From positions 62,001-126,000 of the forward strand of contig JARLGI010000023.1 in NCBI GenBank assembly GCA_031296115.1: 64,000 nucleotides of DNA, written 5' to 3'. The notes beneath the pieces are model-generated. The model was given only the letters and a program-made list of their open reading frames with translations. It was not told the origin of the DNA and did not search any database. A program made the translations under genes and the position numbers. This DNA comes from Acidobacteriota bacterium. Lineage in GTDB: Bacteria > Acidobacteriota > Terriglobia > Terriglobales > Acidobacteriaceae. The stretch's first letter is position 1. Every line of letters starts with the position of its first letter. This document shows positions 43,501-53,914 of this stretch, piece after piece.

Positions 43501-44760
43501 TCAGGCTTGGACCTGCTTGGCCTCGAGGCTGACGCGCACGCGATCTACGCGGCGTTCCGTCGATTCCAGCACCTCTAGTCGCAATCCGTTCTCGTGGAAA
43601 ATTTCACCAGCCTTGGGAATGTGCCCCGCAAGTTCGCTGACCATGCCCGCGATGGTGGTGGCCTCCTGTTCATCCAGGCGCACACCTAACAGCTTCTCCA
43701 GCAGGTCTACATCGGTGTTGCCATTGAATATGTAAGACCGATCACTCTCCTTGACGATCTCGGCCTTGTCGTGCTCGTCGCGGATTTCGCCGACGATCTC
43801 CTCCACCAGGTCTTCGATGGTGACCACCCCGCCGACACCGCCGTACTCATCAATCACGATGGCCATGCGGATGTTGTCGCGCTGCATCTCGCGCAGCAGC
43901 TCGCTGATCAGCTTGGTTTCGGGCACAAAGTACAGGTCCGGCTTCATCAGGTCGCGGACGGTCTTGGAGCGCGCATCCGTGTCCAGTACCTGCAACAGGT
44001 CCTTGGCGTGGACGATCCCCTTGATGTGGTCGAGGTCGCCCTCATACACCGGTATGCGCGAGTAGGGATATTTCTTCAGCACCGCGGTCAGATCTTCAAT
44101 CGTTGTGGTGGCGGGTACCGCGACGACCTCCGGCCGCGGCGTCATCACCTCGCGGACGCGCTTGTCGCCGAACTCGACCACGGACTGGATGAGGTCGCGG
44201 TCACCCTCCTCCAGAATGCCTTCTTCCTGGCCCGCTTCGATCAGCGCATCCACCGCCTCCGACGGATGTTCCGGAGCCTGCTCGCCATGTTCCTTGGAAA
44301 GTTTGGCCACCGAGAGCGCAAACCCCAGGATCAGTGTTGCCGGCAGCGAAAGATAGATCAGGCCGCGCAATACCGGCACCCAGTGTGCCAGCCATTCGCC
44401 CCGGGTGCGCACGAAGAAGACATAGGGCAGCAGGCGGTTGAAGATGACGATGATGAACACCAGGCTAACCGCGCCTTGCAGCAGGTCGAGCCCCACCCAG
44501 CGCTTCTCCATGAAGAGCGCGTAGCCGATAATCACGCCGATGCTGGCCATGCAGATTTGTTCCAGCATCGCCATCGAGAGCGCCGCGCGCTCCCGGCTCA
44601 CATGCAGCCGTGGTCCCACGTCCTGCTCGTAGGCGTCGATGTTCTCCTGGAACTCGCGCGACAGGAACTTGCCCATCTCTGCGTACAGCCGGTCCACGTA
44701 GGAAACCAGGGTCAGGAGACCCATCAGCACCAGCAGAAGGAGGGATAACGGGAGGTTCAT
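43501..44760 (-). CDS. CorC/HlyC-family membrane protein (DUF21-CBS-CorC domains)
   Basis: 419 residues. Residues ~1-150: hydrophobic DUF21-like domain with four helices. Residues ~190-310: two CBS domains (REVMTPRPEVVAVPATTTIE; VRDLMKPDLYFVPETKLI). Residues ~325-405: CorC/HlyC transporter-associated domain (YIFNGNTDVDLLEKLLGVRL). Such proteins take part in Mg2+/Co2+ homeostasis, gene names differ. The ATG at 44760 overlaps the ybeY stop by 4 bp, so it is translationally coupled to ybeY. Confidence 0.9.
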   Translation of the reverse strand: MNLPLSLLLLVLMGLLTLVSYVDRLYAEMGKFLSREFQENIDAYEQDVGPRLHVSRERAALSMAMLEQICMASIGVIIGYALFMEKRWVGLDLLQGAVSLVFIIVIFNRLLPYVFFVRTRGEWLAHWVPVLRGLIYLSLPATLILGFALSVAKLSKEHGEQAPEHPSEAVDALIEAGQEEGILEEGDRDLIQSVVEFGDKRVREVMTPRPEVVAVPATTTIEDLTAVLKKYPYSRIPVYEGDLDHIKGIVHAKDLLQVLDTDARSKTVRDLMKPDLYFVPETKLISELLREMQRDNIRMAIVIDEYGGVGGVVTIEDLVEEIVGEIRDEHDKAEIVKESDRSYIFNGNTDVDLLEKLLGVRLDEQEATTIAGMVSELAGHIPKAGEIFHENGLRLEVLESTERRVDRVRVSLEAKQVQA

Positions 44761-45245
44761 CTCCGGCCACCTCGCGAGCGCGGCGCGGACCGTTTCTTCG
44801 CTGACTTTCGGGCAGTGTGCCCGTCTTGCGCACGCTCGATCAATCCCACCGGCAGGCTGAGTTTGCGGCGCAAAGCTATCTCGCGCAAAAGCATCTCGCC
44901 GTTGTCGGCCTCGTGATCGTAGCCCGCCAGATGCAGCAGGCCATGCAGGATCAGGACTTTCAGTTCGGTTTCCATGGGATGCCCGATCTCCGCCGCCTTG
45001 GCTGCAGCGATCTCCCTTGAAATAGCGATGTCACCGGCCACTTTCGGCATGCCGGAGGGAAAAGACAGCACGTCTGTCGGCTTGTCCTTCCCGCGAAAGC
45101 GGCGGTTGAGCTCCTGCAACTCGCGGCTGGAGGTGATGCGGACGTTGACCTCGCCCTCGAGTCCAATCGCACGCTGGGCTTTGCCGGCGAACAGGCTCAA
45201 TGCCCGTTCGCTGATCTCTGTTTCGCTCTGTTGCAGAACAATCAC
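44757..45245 (-). CDS. ybeY: Endoribonuclease YbeY
   Basis: 162 residues. Zinc motif H-x3-H-x5-H in LILHGLLHLAGYDHE, and LQELNRRFRGKDKPTDVLSF upstream, both diagnostic of YbeY. It processes the 16S rRNA 3' end and takes part in ribosome quality control. Start is GTG at 45245. The C-terminus is very basic. Sits between phoH and corC. Confidence 0.94.
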   Translation of the reverse strand: MIVLQQSETEISERALSLFAGKAQRAIGLEGEVNVRITSSRELQELNRRFRGKDKPTDVLSFPSGMPKVAGDIAISREIAAAKAAEIGHPMETELKVLILHGLLHLAGYDHEADNGEMLLREIALRRKLSLPVGLIERAQDGHTARKSAKKRSAPRSRGGRR

Positions 45246-45304
45246 TTTCTTTCTAAGAACAAATGGGAACGCGGTATGCCCTGCGACAGCAGGATATCAA
45301 GGAT

Positions 45305-46411
<1,107 letters not shown>

Positions 46412-46870
46412 CTAGGGTCGGAAGTCTGCCTCCATATGTTCCGCCGCGCCGGTTTCGCGGCAGGTTCGCGCGACCCGGATTTGAGCTCTAGAGTTTCGAA
46501 GTCTGGCTGGACGACTGGCAGACCAACCGCTTCGGTCTGACATTGGAATGCATGGCACTGTTCTGGCGCGGTAGAAGAATTGTTGCCGCGGGTTTCGCCG
46601 AAGCGAAAAACTACTCTCATTGGCCGCTAGCCTATCCCCGAATCGAAGCTGAGTCAATGGATTAAACAAGCTTGGCAATGCCGTTCGAGGTACATTTCTG
46701 CGACTCAGCGCAAACGCACTGCCTGCCAATTCATTAGATGGCCCGCCGCAGAAAAGGGAGCACCCGATTTAGCTGGCGTTGTTCTGAATTCCGACAGCGT
46801 CGGGCGACTATAGCAAACTGATGTGAAAACCAGGTTAACCGGGGAACATAACTTCGCAAACTTCCTAGTC
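46412..46870. other. Intergenic region upstream of phoH
   Basis: 459 bp between the phoH start and the cyclophilin stop. No convincing gene on either strand; the open frames present have no family resemblance. It should contain the phoH operon promoter, not identified by eye. Confidence 0.5.
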
Positions 46871-47398
46871 CTACACCCGCTCAATCGTAACGGACTTCAG
46901 CACCACATCCTTGTCGGGCTTGTCCTGGCGATTGCGCGGGACCTTGGTGATTTTGTCCACCACGTCCCGGCCTTCGACGACCTCGCCGAAGATTGTGTGA
47001 TTGCCGGTAAGCCAATCCGTCGCCGCCACGGTAATGAAGAACTGCGAACCGTTGGTCCCCGGCCCGGCATTGGCCATGGCCAGCTTGCCCGGCTTGTCGA
47101 ACTTGTAGCGCGAGCCCTTGGTCTCATCCTGGAACTGATAGCCCGGGCCGCCCATGCCGGTGCCGGTCGGATCGCCACCCTGCACCATGAAGTTGGGAAT
47201 CACGCGATGAAAGATGGTGCCGTTGTACAGCGGGGTCTTGCTCTTGGTTTTGGTGCGCGGGTCGGTCCACTCGCGCGAGCCTTCCGCGAGTTCGATGAAG
47301 TTCTTGACGGTGATGGGCGCTTCTTCTTCGAAGAGCCGGCAGACGACGGTTCCTTCGCTGGTATCGAAAGTTGCGTACGTTCCAGGTTGGCGGGCCAT
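46871..47398 (-). CDS. ppiB: Cyclophilin-type peptidyl-prolyl isomerase
   Basis: 175 residues from ATG 47398 (AAGGA 6 nt before), without signal peptide, so cytoplasmic. Blocks FHRVIPNFMVQGGDPTGTG, GPGYQFQDE, LAMANAGPGTNGSQFFIT and FGEVVEGRDVVDKI are the cyclophilin signature; the catalytic Arg of FHRVI is present. It catalyses proline cis-trans isomerisation. An upstream in-frame extension to 47473 runs into repeat sequence and is not used. Confidence 0.93.
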   Translation of the reverse strand: MARQPGTYATFDTSEGTVVCRLFEEEAPITVKNFIELAEGSREWTDPRTKTKSKTPLYNGTIFHRVIPNFMVQGGDPTGTGMGGPGYQFQDETKGSRYKFDKPGKLAMANAGPGTNGSQFFITVAATDWLTGNHTIFGEVVEGRDVVDKITKVPRNRQDKPDKDVVLKSVTIERV

Positions 47399-47446
47399 GA
47401 GGGTTCCTTTCGTGATTGCGAAAACAATAGGGTACAACATCGCACC

Positions 47447-47485
47447 AGTTGTCAGTGGCCAGTTGTCAGTCATCAGTCGTCAGCG
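47447..47485. repeat. Degenerate tandem repeat (AGTTGTCAGT/CATCAGTCGTCAG)
   Basis: CCAGTTGTCAGTGGCCAGTT, then GTCAGTCATCAGTCGTCAGC: tandem GTCAGT-like units upstream of ppiB. The unit differs from the AATTGC-type repeats but is placed similarly. Confidence 0.5.
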
Positions 47486-47497
47486 GCCGGTCCTTTC

Positions 47498-47658
47498 TTG
47501 TCATCCTGAGCGAAGTGAGCTCGCGAATCCGGAAACCCATGATCTGTCATCCTGAGCGGAGTGAGGCTGCGCAGCGGCCGAGCGCAGTCGAAGGGCCTGC
47601 TTTTATCCGGGGAAAGCAGGTCCCTCTGCTCGGACTAAAAGTCCTCGGTCGGGATGAC
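47498..47658. repeat. Long inverted repeat of the GTCATCCTGAGC family
   Basis: TGTCATCCTGAGCG occurs at 47498-47512 and again at 47545-47558. From 47545 the arm runs through GCGCAGTCGAAGGGCCTGCT (near 47582-47601), then a short centre, and the reverse-complement-like arm GAAAGCAGGTCCC ... CGGTCGGGATGACA ends at 47658. The two arms can pair over ~40 nt with interruptions. The right arm is the same as the repeat at 7337-7379, so one family is spread through the chromosome. No gene in this block. Confidence 0.7.
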
Positions 47659-47724
47659 AGCCTGTGGTTACTGATTGCTGAATGCTGATGGCTCACGGCT
47701 TCTTCCCGCTACAATGAACCGACG

Positions 47725-48675
47725 ATGCCATCCAACTGGCTGTTCTGGATTCTGTTCAACGTGTTCGTACTCGCGATGCTGGCGATCGACCTCGGCGTCT
47801 TCCATCGCGAGAAGCACGTCGTCAAATTCCGCGAGGCCATCGGCTGGACCGTGTTCTGGATCGCCCTCGCGGCCGGGTTCGCTGTCCTCATTTACTTTTT
47901 CGGACACACCATCACCGGCGGACATGCCCACACGAACTCGCGGATGTCGCTGGAGTTCGTTACTGGCTACCTGATTGAGCTGTCACTCAGCGTTGATAAC
48001 CTGTTCGTCTTTCTGCTCATCTTCCGCTACTTTCGCGTGCCCCGCCATCTGCAGCACAACGTGCTGTTCTGGGGCATCGTGGGCGCGCTCATCATGCGCG
48101 CCATCTTCATTCTGGCGGGCATCACGCTGCTCAACCGCTCCCACTGGTTCATCTACGTCTTCGGTGCAATCCTCATCTACAGCGGCATTCAACTCCTGCG
48201 GGAAGAGGGCAAGACCATCGATCCCGAAGCAAACCCCGTGCTGCGCGGCTTCCGCAAGCTGTTTCGCGTGACCGAGGATTACCACGAAGACAAGTTTGTG
48301 GTGCGACGGGGGCGTTGGAAGTACGCCACGCCGCTCGCGGTAGTGCTGCTCCTGGTGGAGACTACCGACGTTCTCTTCGCCACCGACTCCATTCCCGCCG
48401 TGCTGGCCGTCACCCGTGAGCCGTTCATCGTGTACACCTCGAACGTTTTTGCCATCCTCGGATTGCGCTCGCTCTACTTCGCTCTCGCCGGGATGATCGA
48501 GGCCTTCCACTTCCTGCACTACGGCCTGTCGGTCATCCTCATCTTCATCGGGCTGAAAATGCTGACGTCGAACTACATCGAGATTCCTATCGGGATTGCT
48601 CTGGGCGTTGTGGCGGGAGTGCTAGTCGTCTCGGTCGCGCTGTCGGTAATGTTTCCCAGGAAGGCGCACGCGTGA
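47725..48675 (+). CDS. TerC/Alx-family membrane protein
   Basis: 316 residues, eight or nine helices. Acidic intramembrane motifs ELSLSVDNLFVFLLIFRYF and LVETTDVLFATDSIPAVLAV match TerC/Alx; the Asp residues may bind Mn2+ in the family. The loop with FRKLFRVTEDYHEDKFVVRR is typical of Alx. Proposed roles are metal export or co-translational metalation. ATG at 47725; the ribosome binding site is weak. Confidence 0.9.
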   Translation: MPSNWLFWILFNVFVLAMLAIDLGVFHREKHVVKFREAIGWTVFWIALAAGFAVLIYFFGHTITGGHAHTNSRMSLEFVTGYLIELSLSVDNLFVFLLIFRYFRVPRHLQHNVLFWGIVGALIMRAIFILAGITLLNRSHWFIYVFGAILIYSGIQLLREEGKTIDPEANPVLRGFRKLFRVTEDYHEDKFVVRRGRWKYATPLAVVLLLVETTDVLFATDSIPAVLAVTREPFIVYTSNVFAILGLRSLYFALAGMIEAFHFLHYGLSVILIFIGLKMLTSNYIEIPIGIALGVVAGVLVVSVALSVMFPRKAHA

Positions 48676-48896
48676 GACGTGGAAGTCCCGCTGGCACCGC
48701 CCCTTCGCATCAAGTGGATATGCCCACGGAAGTTATTTGGGCGGCTTGGTTCGGTAGCAACGGTTGTCACGTATCACTGCGTCACAGGTCACTGACAAAT
48801 GCCACCGCCGGGAGTAACAATAGCCTTCGAAGCGCCGAGAGGATTCCAGGTTCTCTTTTTACTTCCGGGCATCAGAATGTTATAAGGATGTCTTGT

Positions 48897-49295
48897 ATGG
48901 CATGCAGTAGGGCATTGCGGGGCATCTTACTCAGTTTGCTGCTGGCTGTCGGTTTTGTGCCAGGATCCACGCCCGCATACGCTTGGACGGCGCCCGGTTT
49001 GTCGGCTGAAGGCCAACAGATCGCCAAAGTTGTCAGCGTCCGGAAGGTTTTGCGAACTCCGTACTTCGCTAGCCGCTATCCCCAGATCCACTACTACACT
49101 CTCTATTTCTCGGTTCGTGATTCTGACCAGACTTACTGTGCCGAATACGAAACCGCTATTGTCGATGAGATCGACGATCTGTTTTCGGCAAAGAACCAGA
49201 ACGTCGAGATTGTGCTTGAACGCAAGGGCCTCACGCTAACCACCCCAGCAGGCCGGAAGATCAAGGCCTACTTCTCGGAAGAAAAGCACTGTTAG
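48897..49295 (+). CDS. Small secreted hypothetical protein
   Basis: 132 residues from ATG 48897, AAGGA 8 nt upstream. Signal peptide (ALRGILLSLLLAVGFVPGST to AYA). The mature part has PYFASRYPQIHYYTLYFSVR and SAKNQNVEIVLERKGLTLTT and ends EEKHC. No family assigned. Cysteines are few, one near TYCAEY and the terminal one. Confidence 0.6.
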   Translation: MACSRALRGILLSLLLAVGFVPGSTPAYAWTAPGLSAEGQQIAKVVSVRKVLRTPYFASRYPQIHYYTLYFSVRDSDQTYCAEYETAIVDEIDDLFSAKNQNVEIVLERKGLTLTTPAGRKIKAYFSEEKHC

Positions 49296-49375
49296 CCTGG
49301 TGCGATTCTCCGCGCCCCGGACACGATGCGGAACCGGACTAACCGGCCGGTTGGCGTCCGTCGGCTGGCGCAAAT

Positions 49376-50842
49376 TCAGTCGCCGACTGCAACCGCATCG
49401 GCTTGTTCTTTGAATCCATTTGGTTGTGCTGGAGTGCAGAGGCTGGCCGTCACGGTGACCGCAATGTTGACGCACAACGCTACGAACCCGGCATTCAGGC
49501 CGAAGAACGGGTCGTGCTTGGTGAATACCAGGATCATCGCCATGCCCACTCCAGCCAAGAGGCCGCTAAACACTCCCGCCGTGGTTACGCGCCGCCAGCA
49601 GAGACCGAGGATTACGCCGGGAAAGAACTGCGCGATTCCGGCATAGGCCAGCAGGAGCAGTCCGACCAGCGTCGTGGAGCTGTAGATTGCAAAATAAAGA
49701 GCGACTCCGGTCATCACCACCACCATAACCTTCGCCAACTTCGCGACTTCGTCATCTTTCATGGACGGCTTGAACAGCGGGCGGAAGAAGTTCTTGGCAA
49801 ATAAGGTGGCAGCGCTCAGTATCAGGACGGCAGCCGGAACCATGGCCGTCAGCGCGCCGGCTCCGCCCACCAAGCCCAGAAACCAGGGAGAGAAGGTCTG
49901 CCGCACCATGGTCAACAGCGCCAGATCGCCATTCTTCAGTCCGGGAATGACCAGGATGGCCGTGAAACCCACGAAAAACAGCAGCGGCAGGGTAATGCCG
50001 TAAAGCGGCATGATTACGGCGTTGCGGCGCAGCGTGTCGCCGCTCTTTGCCGTAAATACGGAGCCAAATGCATGCGGCCACATGTAAAAGCCGCACGCCG
50101 TGAGCAGAACGGTCGAGACATACCAGGCGTGTCCCATGTGGGCAGTGCTGCCCGGCATGGTGAGATGCGCCGCTTTCGCCTGCGTCAGCGCATAAAACAT
50201 CGGCCTGATTCCGCCGAAGTAGTGGTACGGAATTCCGATGCCGATGCTGAAGGCCGCAACCAGCATAAGAACGTCCTTTATCACGCTGACCCACGCCACC
50301 GCCCGAATGCCGCTGGCAAAAACGAACCCGGCCACGATAACGAACGCGATCAGCATCGCCAGCGCGCGGCTGATGGCCTGGTAGCTCGCCACTTCCACAA
50401 TGATGCCCAGCCCGGTCAACTGCAGCTGTAAGTAGGGGACGATGAAGATCACTCCGACGATGGCCACCAGCGCGGCCAGATACGGGCTGTCATAGCGCTG
50501 CCGAAAAAAATCGGCCGAGGTGTGCATCTCAAATTTTCGGCCCACCTCCCAAATCTCCGGCAGGATAAAGAAGGAGATGACGTACGCCAGGGTCAGGTAC
50601 GCGAGGATGTACAGCGTCGGGCCGCCGCGCGAATACGCCCACCCGCTGGCTCCCAGGAAAGCGAAGGTGGTGTAGACCTCTCCCGCCATCAACAGCCACA
50701 TAAAGACCAGGCCGAAACCGCGGCCCGCAACCGTCCACTGCTCCAGGCTCATCTTGCGGTGAAACCCGGAGTAGATACCGGTGATTGCACCCACCAGGAC
50801 GATGCCGAAGATGATGGTCATGGCGACCAGGCTGGGGCTCAT
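49376..50842 (-). CDS. Sodium:solute symporter family transporter
   Basis: 488 residues from ATG 50842, which overlaps the DUF3311 stop by 4 bp (ATGA). Twelve or thirteen helices; WTVAGRGFGLVFMWLLMAGE near residue 45, YSRGGPTLYILAYLTLAYVI, and GFYMWPHAFGSVFTAKS are typical of SSS proteins of the MctP/monocarboxylate type. With the DUF3311 partner, an organic-acid uptake role is plausible, but this is inference. The last ~25 residues are hydrophilic. Confidence 0.9.
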   Translation of the reverse strand: MSPSLVAMTIIFGIVLVGAITGIYSGFHRKMSLEQWTVAGRGFGLVFMWLLMAGEVYTTFAFLGASGWAYSRGGPTLYILAYLTLAYVISFFILPEIWEVGRKFEMHTSADFFRQRYDSPYLAALVAIVGVIFIVPYLQLQLTGLGIIVEVASYQAISRALAMLIAFVIVAGFVFASGIRAVAWVSVIKDVLMLVAAFSIGIGIPYHYFGGIRPMFYALTQAKAAHLTMPGSTAHMGHAWYVSTVLLTACGFYMWPHAFGSVFTAKSGDTLRRNAVIMPLYGITLPLLFFVGFTAILVIPGLKNGDLALLTMVRQTFSPWFLGLVGGAGALTAMVPAAVLILSAATLFAKNFFRPLFKPSMKDDEVAKLAKVMVVVMTGVALYFAIYSSTTLVGLLLLAYAGIAQFFPGVILGLCWRRVTTAGVFSGLLAGVGMAMILVFTKHDPFFGLNAGFVALCVNIAVTVTASLCTPAQPNGFKEQADAVAVGD

Positions 50843-51054
50843 CGGGCTGCACCTTTTTCCTGGCTTCGGCTTTGTACGCGGTATGCACCCCACAGGCACA
50901 GGCTGGTCAGCGGAATCCAGCAGATCAGCCAGAAGAAGTTAAAGGGAAGCCCCAGCACCAAGGGATAGACGCGATCCCACAGCGGTACCGAAAAGCAGAC
51001 GGCGACGAAGGGAATGAGCGCAAGCAGCAGCGATCCGGTTGGCGGTTTTTTCAT
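50839..51054 (-). CDS. DUF3311-type small membrane protein (symporter partner)
   Basis: 71 residues, two helices (LLLALIPFVAVCFSVPLWDR; FFWLICWIPLTSLCLWGAYR) with a basic tail, the DUF3311 pattern. Such proteins are regularly encoded directly before SSS symporters, as here, and overlap them by 4 bp. Confidence 0.8.
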   Translation of the reverse strand: MKKPPTGSLLLALIPFVAVCFSVPLWDRVYPLVLGLPFNFFWLICWIPLTSLCLWGAYRVQSRSQEKGAAR

Positions 51055-51178
51055 TCGTGCGAGCTCCCACTCCTTAACGAAAACAGAGTCCTGCGTTCCA
51101 ACGCGCGCAGCGCCCTCTCCTATCAGCTCGGATTATGGCCATAGGCGGGCGCTGCACGTCTTTCCCGGGAATTTGCGA

Positions 51179-51643
51179 TTACTGCTTGTCGTATACCGCC
51201 TTGCTATGAAATGTTTTGCCGGACGAGTCCATTGCCGTCACATCCAGCGTGCGGCTCTTGCCGTCTTTCGCCACCTCGATGCGGCCGCTGCTGGTGACTT
51301 TGCCGCCCTTCTTGTTTTCCAGCTCCAGCGTCCGTTCGTTGACCTGCTTATAGGACCGCGAGTCAGCGCTGGGATCGCCGGTGAGCGGGTAGTCTTTGCC
51401 GTCGAACTTGCCGGTCCACTCGGTATGCATCGGCTTGCCATCTTTGTCGGTGCCATCCGTGGTCACCTTGACACTGTCACCTGCCGCCGCGTAAACCACG
51501 GTCGTGTTCTTGCCAAAACCGGCCGGGATTTTCGACTTGGCCTCGTTCAGCTTCCAGGTGCCCATGTTGGGATTTTCGGCTGCAAATACCGCAATTCCGA
51601 TGAGACACAGCGCCAGCGTCAAAAGGATGTTTCTTGTTTTCAT
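51179..51643 (-). CDS. Small secreted protein, lipocalin-like
   Basis: 154 residues from ATG 51643; AGGAGA lies 5-6 nt upstream, which decides against the upstream in-frame start at 51685. Signal peptide (TRNILLTLALCLIGIAVFAA). Mature protein NPNMGTWKLNEAKSKIPAGF with repeated strand-like segments (VVYAAAGDSVKVTTDG, ERTLELENKKGGKVTSSG). W-x-L-N-x-x-K-S motif recurs in acidobacterial secreted proteins of this size. Function unknown. Confidence 0.65.
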   Translation of the reverse strand: MKTRNILLTLALCLIGIAVFAAENPNMGTWKLNEAKSKIPAGFGKNTTVVYAAAGDSVKVTTDGTDKDGKPMHTEWTGKFDGKDYPLTGDPSADSRSYKQVNERTLELENKKGGKVTSSGRIEVAKDGKSRTLDVTAMDSSGKTFHSKAVYDKQ

Positions 51644-52087
51644 GTCTTCTCCTGCCCAGGTGTGATGTCCAATTCCTGCTCGCAAGGCAGGAAGACACTA
51701 TACACGCAGCGCCGCCCCGATCCATCTGCGCCCGCGCTCCGGCCAGGATCGCCTGGGTCGTGCGGTCCAGCGGCAACGAGTATCAGCACCCGCCGCTAAC
51801 AGCAGCAGCCTGAGGCTGGCCGTGGAAAAGACGCTGAACCACTCAGTGAAATTTCGTTCGCAGAAATTGTAAAGCTGCAAGGCGAACAATCGGCGAAATC
51901 TTCCCTGGTAAGCCCTTTGCTTAGAAGACTCTACGTGCAACTCCCAACGGCCCAATACTTTGCCACGATTTTTTCGGCTGTCCCTATTGTTTTACAAGGC
52001 TTTGCACATGACAGGGGGAGGGGGAGTACCAGTTCGTCAACTTCGATTGAGTCTGGATGCCCCGGGATAGAACCTCAGATTGAGTGC
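51644..52087. other. Intergenic region without identifiable gene
   Basis: 444 bp between the small secreted-protein start and the bshC stop. Open frames here lack conserved features. Should hold the secreted-protein promoter. No repeat was seen. Confidence 0.5.
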
Positions 52088-53701
52088 TTACGACTGAGAG
52101 CTCAGCCGCAACACCTTGTGTTCGGGGCAGCGTGTTTGGGCGAGTTCAACAAGGCGTTCGATCAGCTCCGGGCCGTGCTGGGCGAAGAAACACAGCCCGC
52201 CGATTTCGCGCTCTTGGAGCGACTTGCGCGGGTACAGCGCGTTCTCGATCTGGGCCGCATGGCGCGAAAGGATCTCGTCGCGGCGCAACTGGGCCTGCGC
52301 AGCGCGCTTCTCCAGCCGCTCGACCTGGTAACGCATCTTGCTGGCGGCCCGGCCGGCAGCTTCCACCAGCGTCGGGTCGAGCTTCTGTAGCGACTCGCTG
52401 AGACGGCGGCTGGACTCCTCCACTGCTTGCCGCGCCTGCTCGAAGTTCTGCTTCAGGTCGGCAGGCAGCGCGCGGGCGGCAATGCAGTCGCGCAACTCGC
52501 ACTCGCCGTGAAATAGCTCGGGCAGCTCGACCTGGTATTTTTCCAGCAGCCGCTCAATGCGCGGCTCAATCAGTGTGGCGCTCATGCGCGGCAGGATGGG
52601 CGTGACGCGGCCCAGCAGCTTCTGGTAAACCACCGCCGCCTGCGCGAAGTAGGCGATCTCGGCCGGGCCGCCGATGTAGGCCAGCGTCGGCAGCAGGTAA
52701 TCCTGCAGCACCGGCCGCAGCAACACGTTGGCGCTGAAGTTTTCCGGCTCTTTCGCGATGCGCCATTCCAGGTCTTCTCCGGCGATGCGCTCCTTGCCGG
52801 CAGCGAAGACGCCGTTGCTGCGATGGATGGGTACACGTGCCCCATCGACGAGGGTGAACAGCGGCGTGGATTGCTGCGTGACTTTCACCTGCTCGTGGTA
52901 ACCGCCGTCGCGCAGCTGCTTGTTGCGCGCCAATACCGCCTCGTCGATCTCTGCGGAGCGGTGCAGCGCGTCCACCAGCAAGGGCGCGGCGATGCGGTGA
53001 AGCGCCGGATCGGCGGGATCGAGCAGGATGAGTCCGTGGCCGCCAAAAATGCGGGCGTTGAGCTTGGCGAATGCGTTGGAGAAAGTCTCTCCGACGACGT
53101 AGCTCTCGCGGAGATAATCAGCGGCCAGCGAATCGCCCAGCAGCTTTGCGGCTTCGACGACGATCGCGTTCGTTCCCTTGGCGAAGCGGATGTGCGCGAC
53201 CGGCGCGCCTTCGGCGCCGGAAGTCGGCGCGGTGAACGGCGTCAGGTGAAAATCGTGCGTGAGGAAAAGCGATTGGTTCACTTCGTGGAGGTCGTGGTCT
53301 TCCGACGCCATCCAGAAGATGGGAACACAATCGACGCCCGTCGCTTGCACCTGCTTCGCCAGGGCCAGCACCGACGCGGCCTTGAACAGCGACATCAGCG
53401 GGCCGCCGAAAAGCCCGACCTGCTGGCCGGTAACGACGGCAAAGGCGCCCTCGCGCAGGCGATGGATGTTGCGCAGCGTGGCTTCGGAAGCTCCCCAGGC
53501 GCGGTTCTGCAGCGCCAGCGCATCAGCGACGCGGGCCTGTCGCGCCACATCGCGCAGCACGGATTTCGCCAGCGCAGCAACGTGCGCGGCGTCCGGCGTC
53601 TGTGGGAAGAACTTCTGGATGTCCGGGGAATAATGCAGGAAGTCGCTAAAAATGCGCGTGGTGTGCGGAATGGAATTGAAGGAGATGCAGTCGGGGATCA
53701 A
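52088..53701 (-). CDS. bshC: Bacillithiol biosynthesis cysteine-adding enzyme BshC
   Basis: 537 residues from TTG 53701, preceded by GGGAG 8 nt upstream; the frame opens at 53731 with no ribosome binding site. N-terminus CISFNSIPHTTRIFSDFL, GAFAVVTGQQVGLFGGPLMS, FWMASEDHDLHEVNQSLFL (nucleotidyltransferase-like Rossmann core) and the long C-terminal coiled-coil are all BshC features. It adds cysteine to GlcN-malate in the last step of bacillithiol synthesis. bshA and bshB are not in this window. Confidence 0.92.
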   Translation of the reverse strand: MIPDCISFNSIPHTTRIFSDFLHYSPDIQKFFPQTPDAAHVAALAKSVLRDVARQARVADALALQNRAWGASEATLRNIHRLREGAFAVVTGQQVGLFGGPLMSLFKAASVLALAKQVQATGVDCVPIFWMASEDHDLHEVNQSLFLTHDFHLTPFTAPTSGAEGAPVAHIRFAKGTNAIVVEAAKLLGDSLAADYLRESYVVGETFSNAFAKLNARIFGGHGLILLDPADPALHRIAAPLLVDALHRSAEIDEAVLARNKQLRDGGYHEQVKVTQQSTPLFTLVDGARVPIHRSNGVFAAGKERIAGEDLEWRIAKEPENFSANVLLRPVLQDYLLPTLAYIGGPAEIAYFAQAAVVYQKLLGRVTPILPRMSATLIEPRIERLLEKYQVELPELFHGECELRDCIAARALPADLKQNFEQARQAVEESSRRLSESLQKLDPTLVEAAGRAASKMRYQVERLEKRAAQAQLRRDEILSRHAAQIENALYPRKSLQEREIGGLCFFAQHGPELIERLVELAQTRCPEHKVLRLSSQS

Positions 53702-53864
53702 GCGCTCATCTCCCGGCAACAGCATCTGCAAGGCAAAGGCATGGTCATGCGCACTCGTATGAGACTAACAGGCGAACAAGAGGTTTGGATGATTCGGCGG
53801 CGTGCGGGATGCAGAATCGCGGCGGGAATCGCATCGTGCGCAGCTCGCATCTATATGGGTGCGA

Positions 53865-53892
53865 TTGACTTCCCCGCCCTAACTGGTAGAGT
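53865..53892 (+). promoter_or_regulatory. Promoter of ssrA
   Basis: TTGACT (53865-53870), a 16-bp spacer, TAGAGT (53887-53892). Predicted start is ~15-20 nt before the mature 5' end at 53915, as expected since RNase P trims the precursor. Confidence 0.55.
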
Positions 53893-53914
53893 GAGGAAGA
53901 TCGAGGTTCACTTC

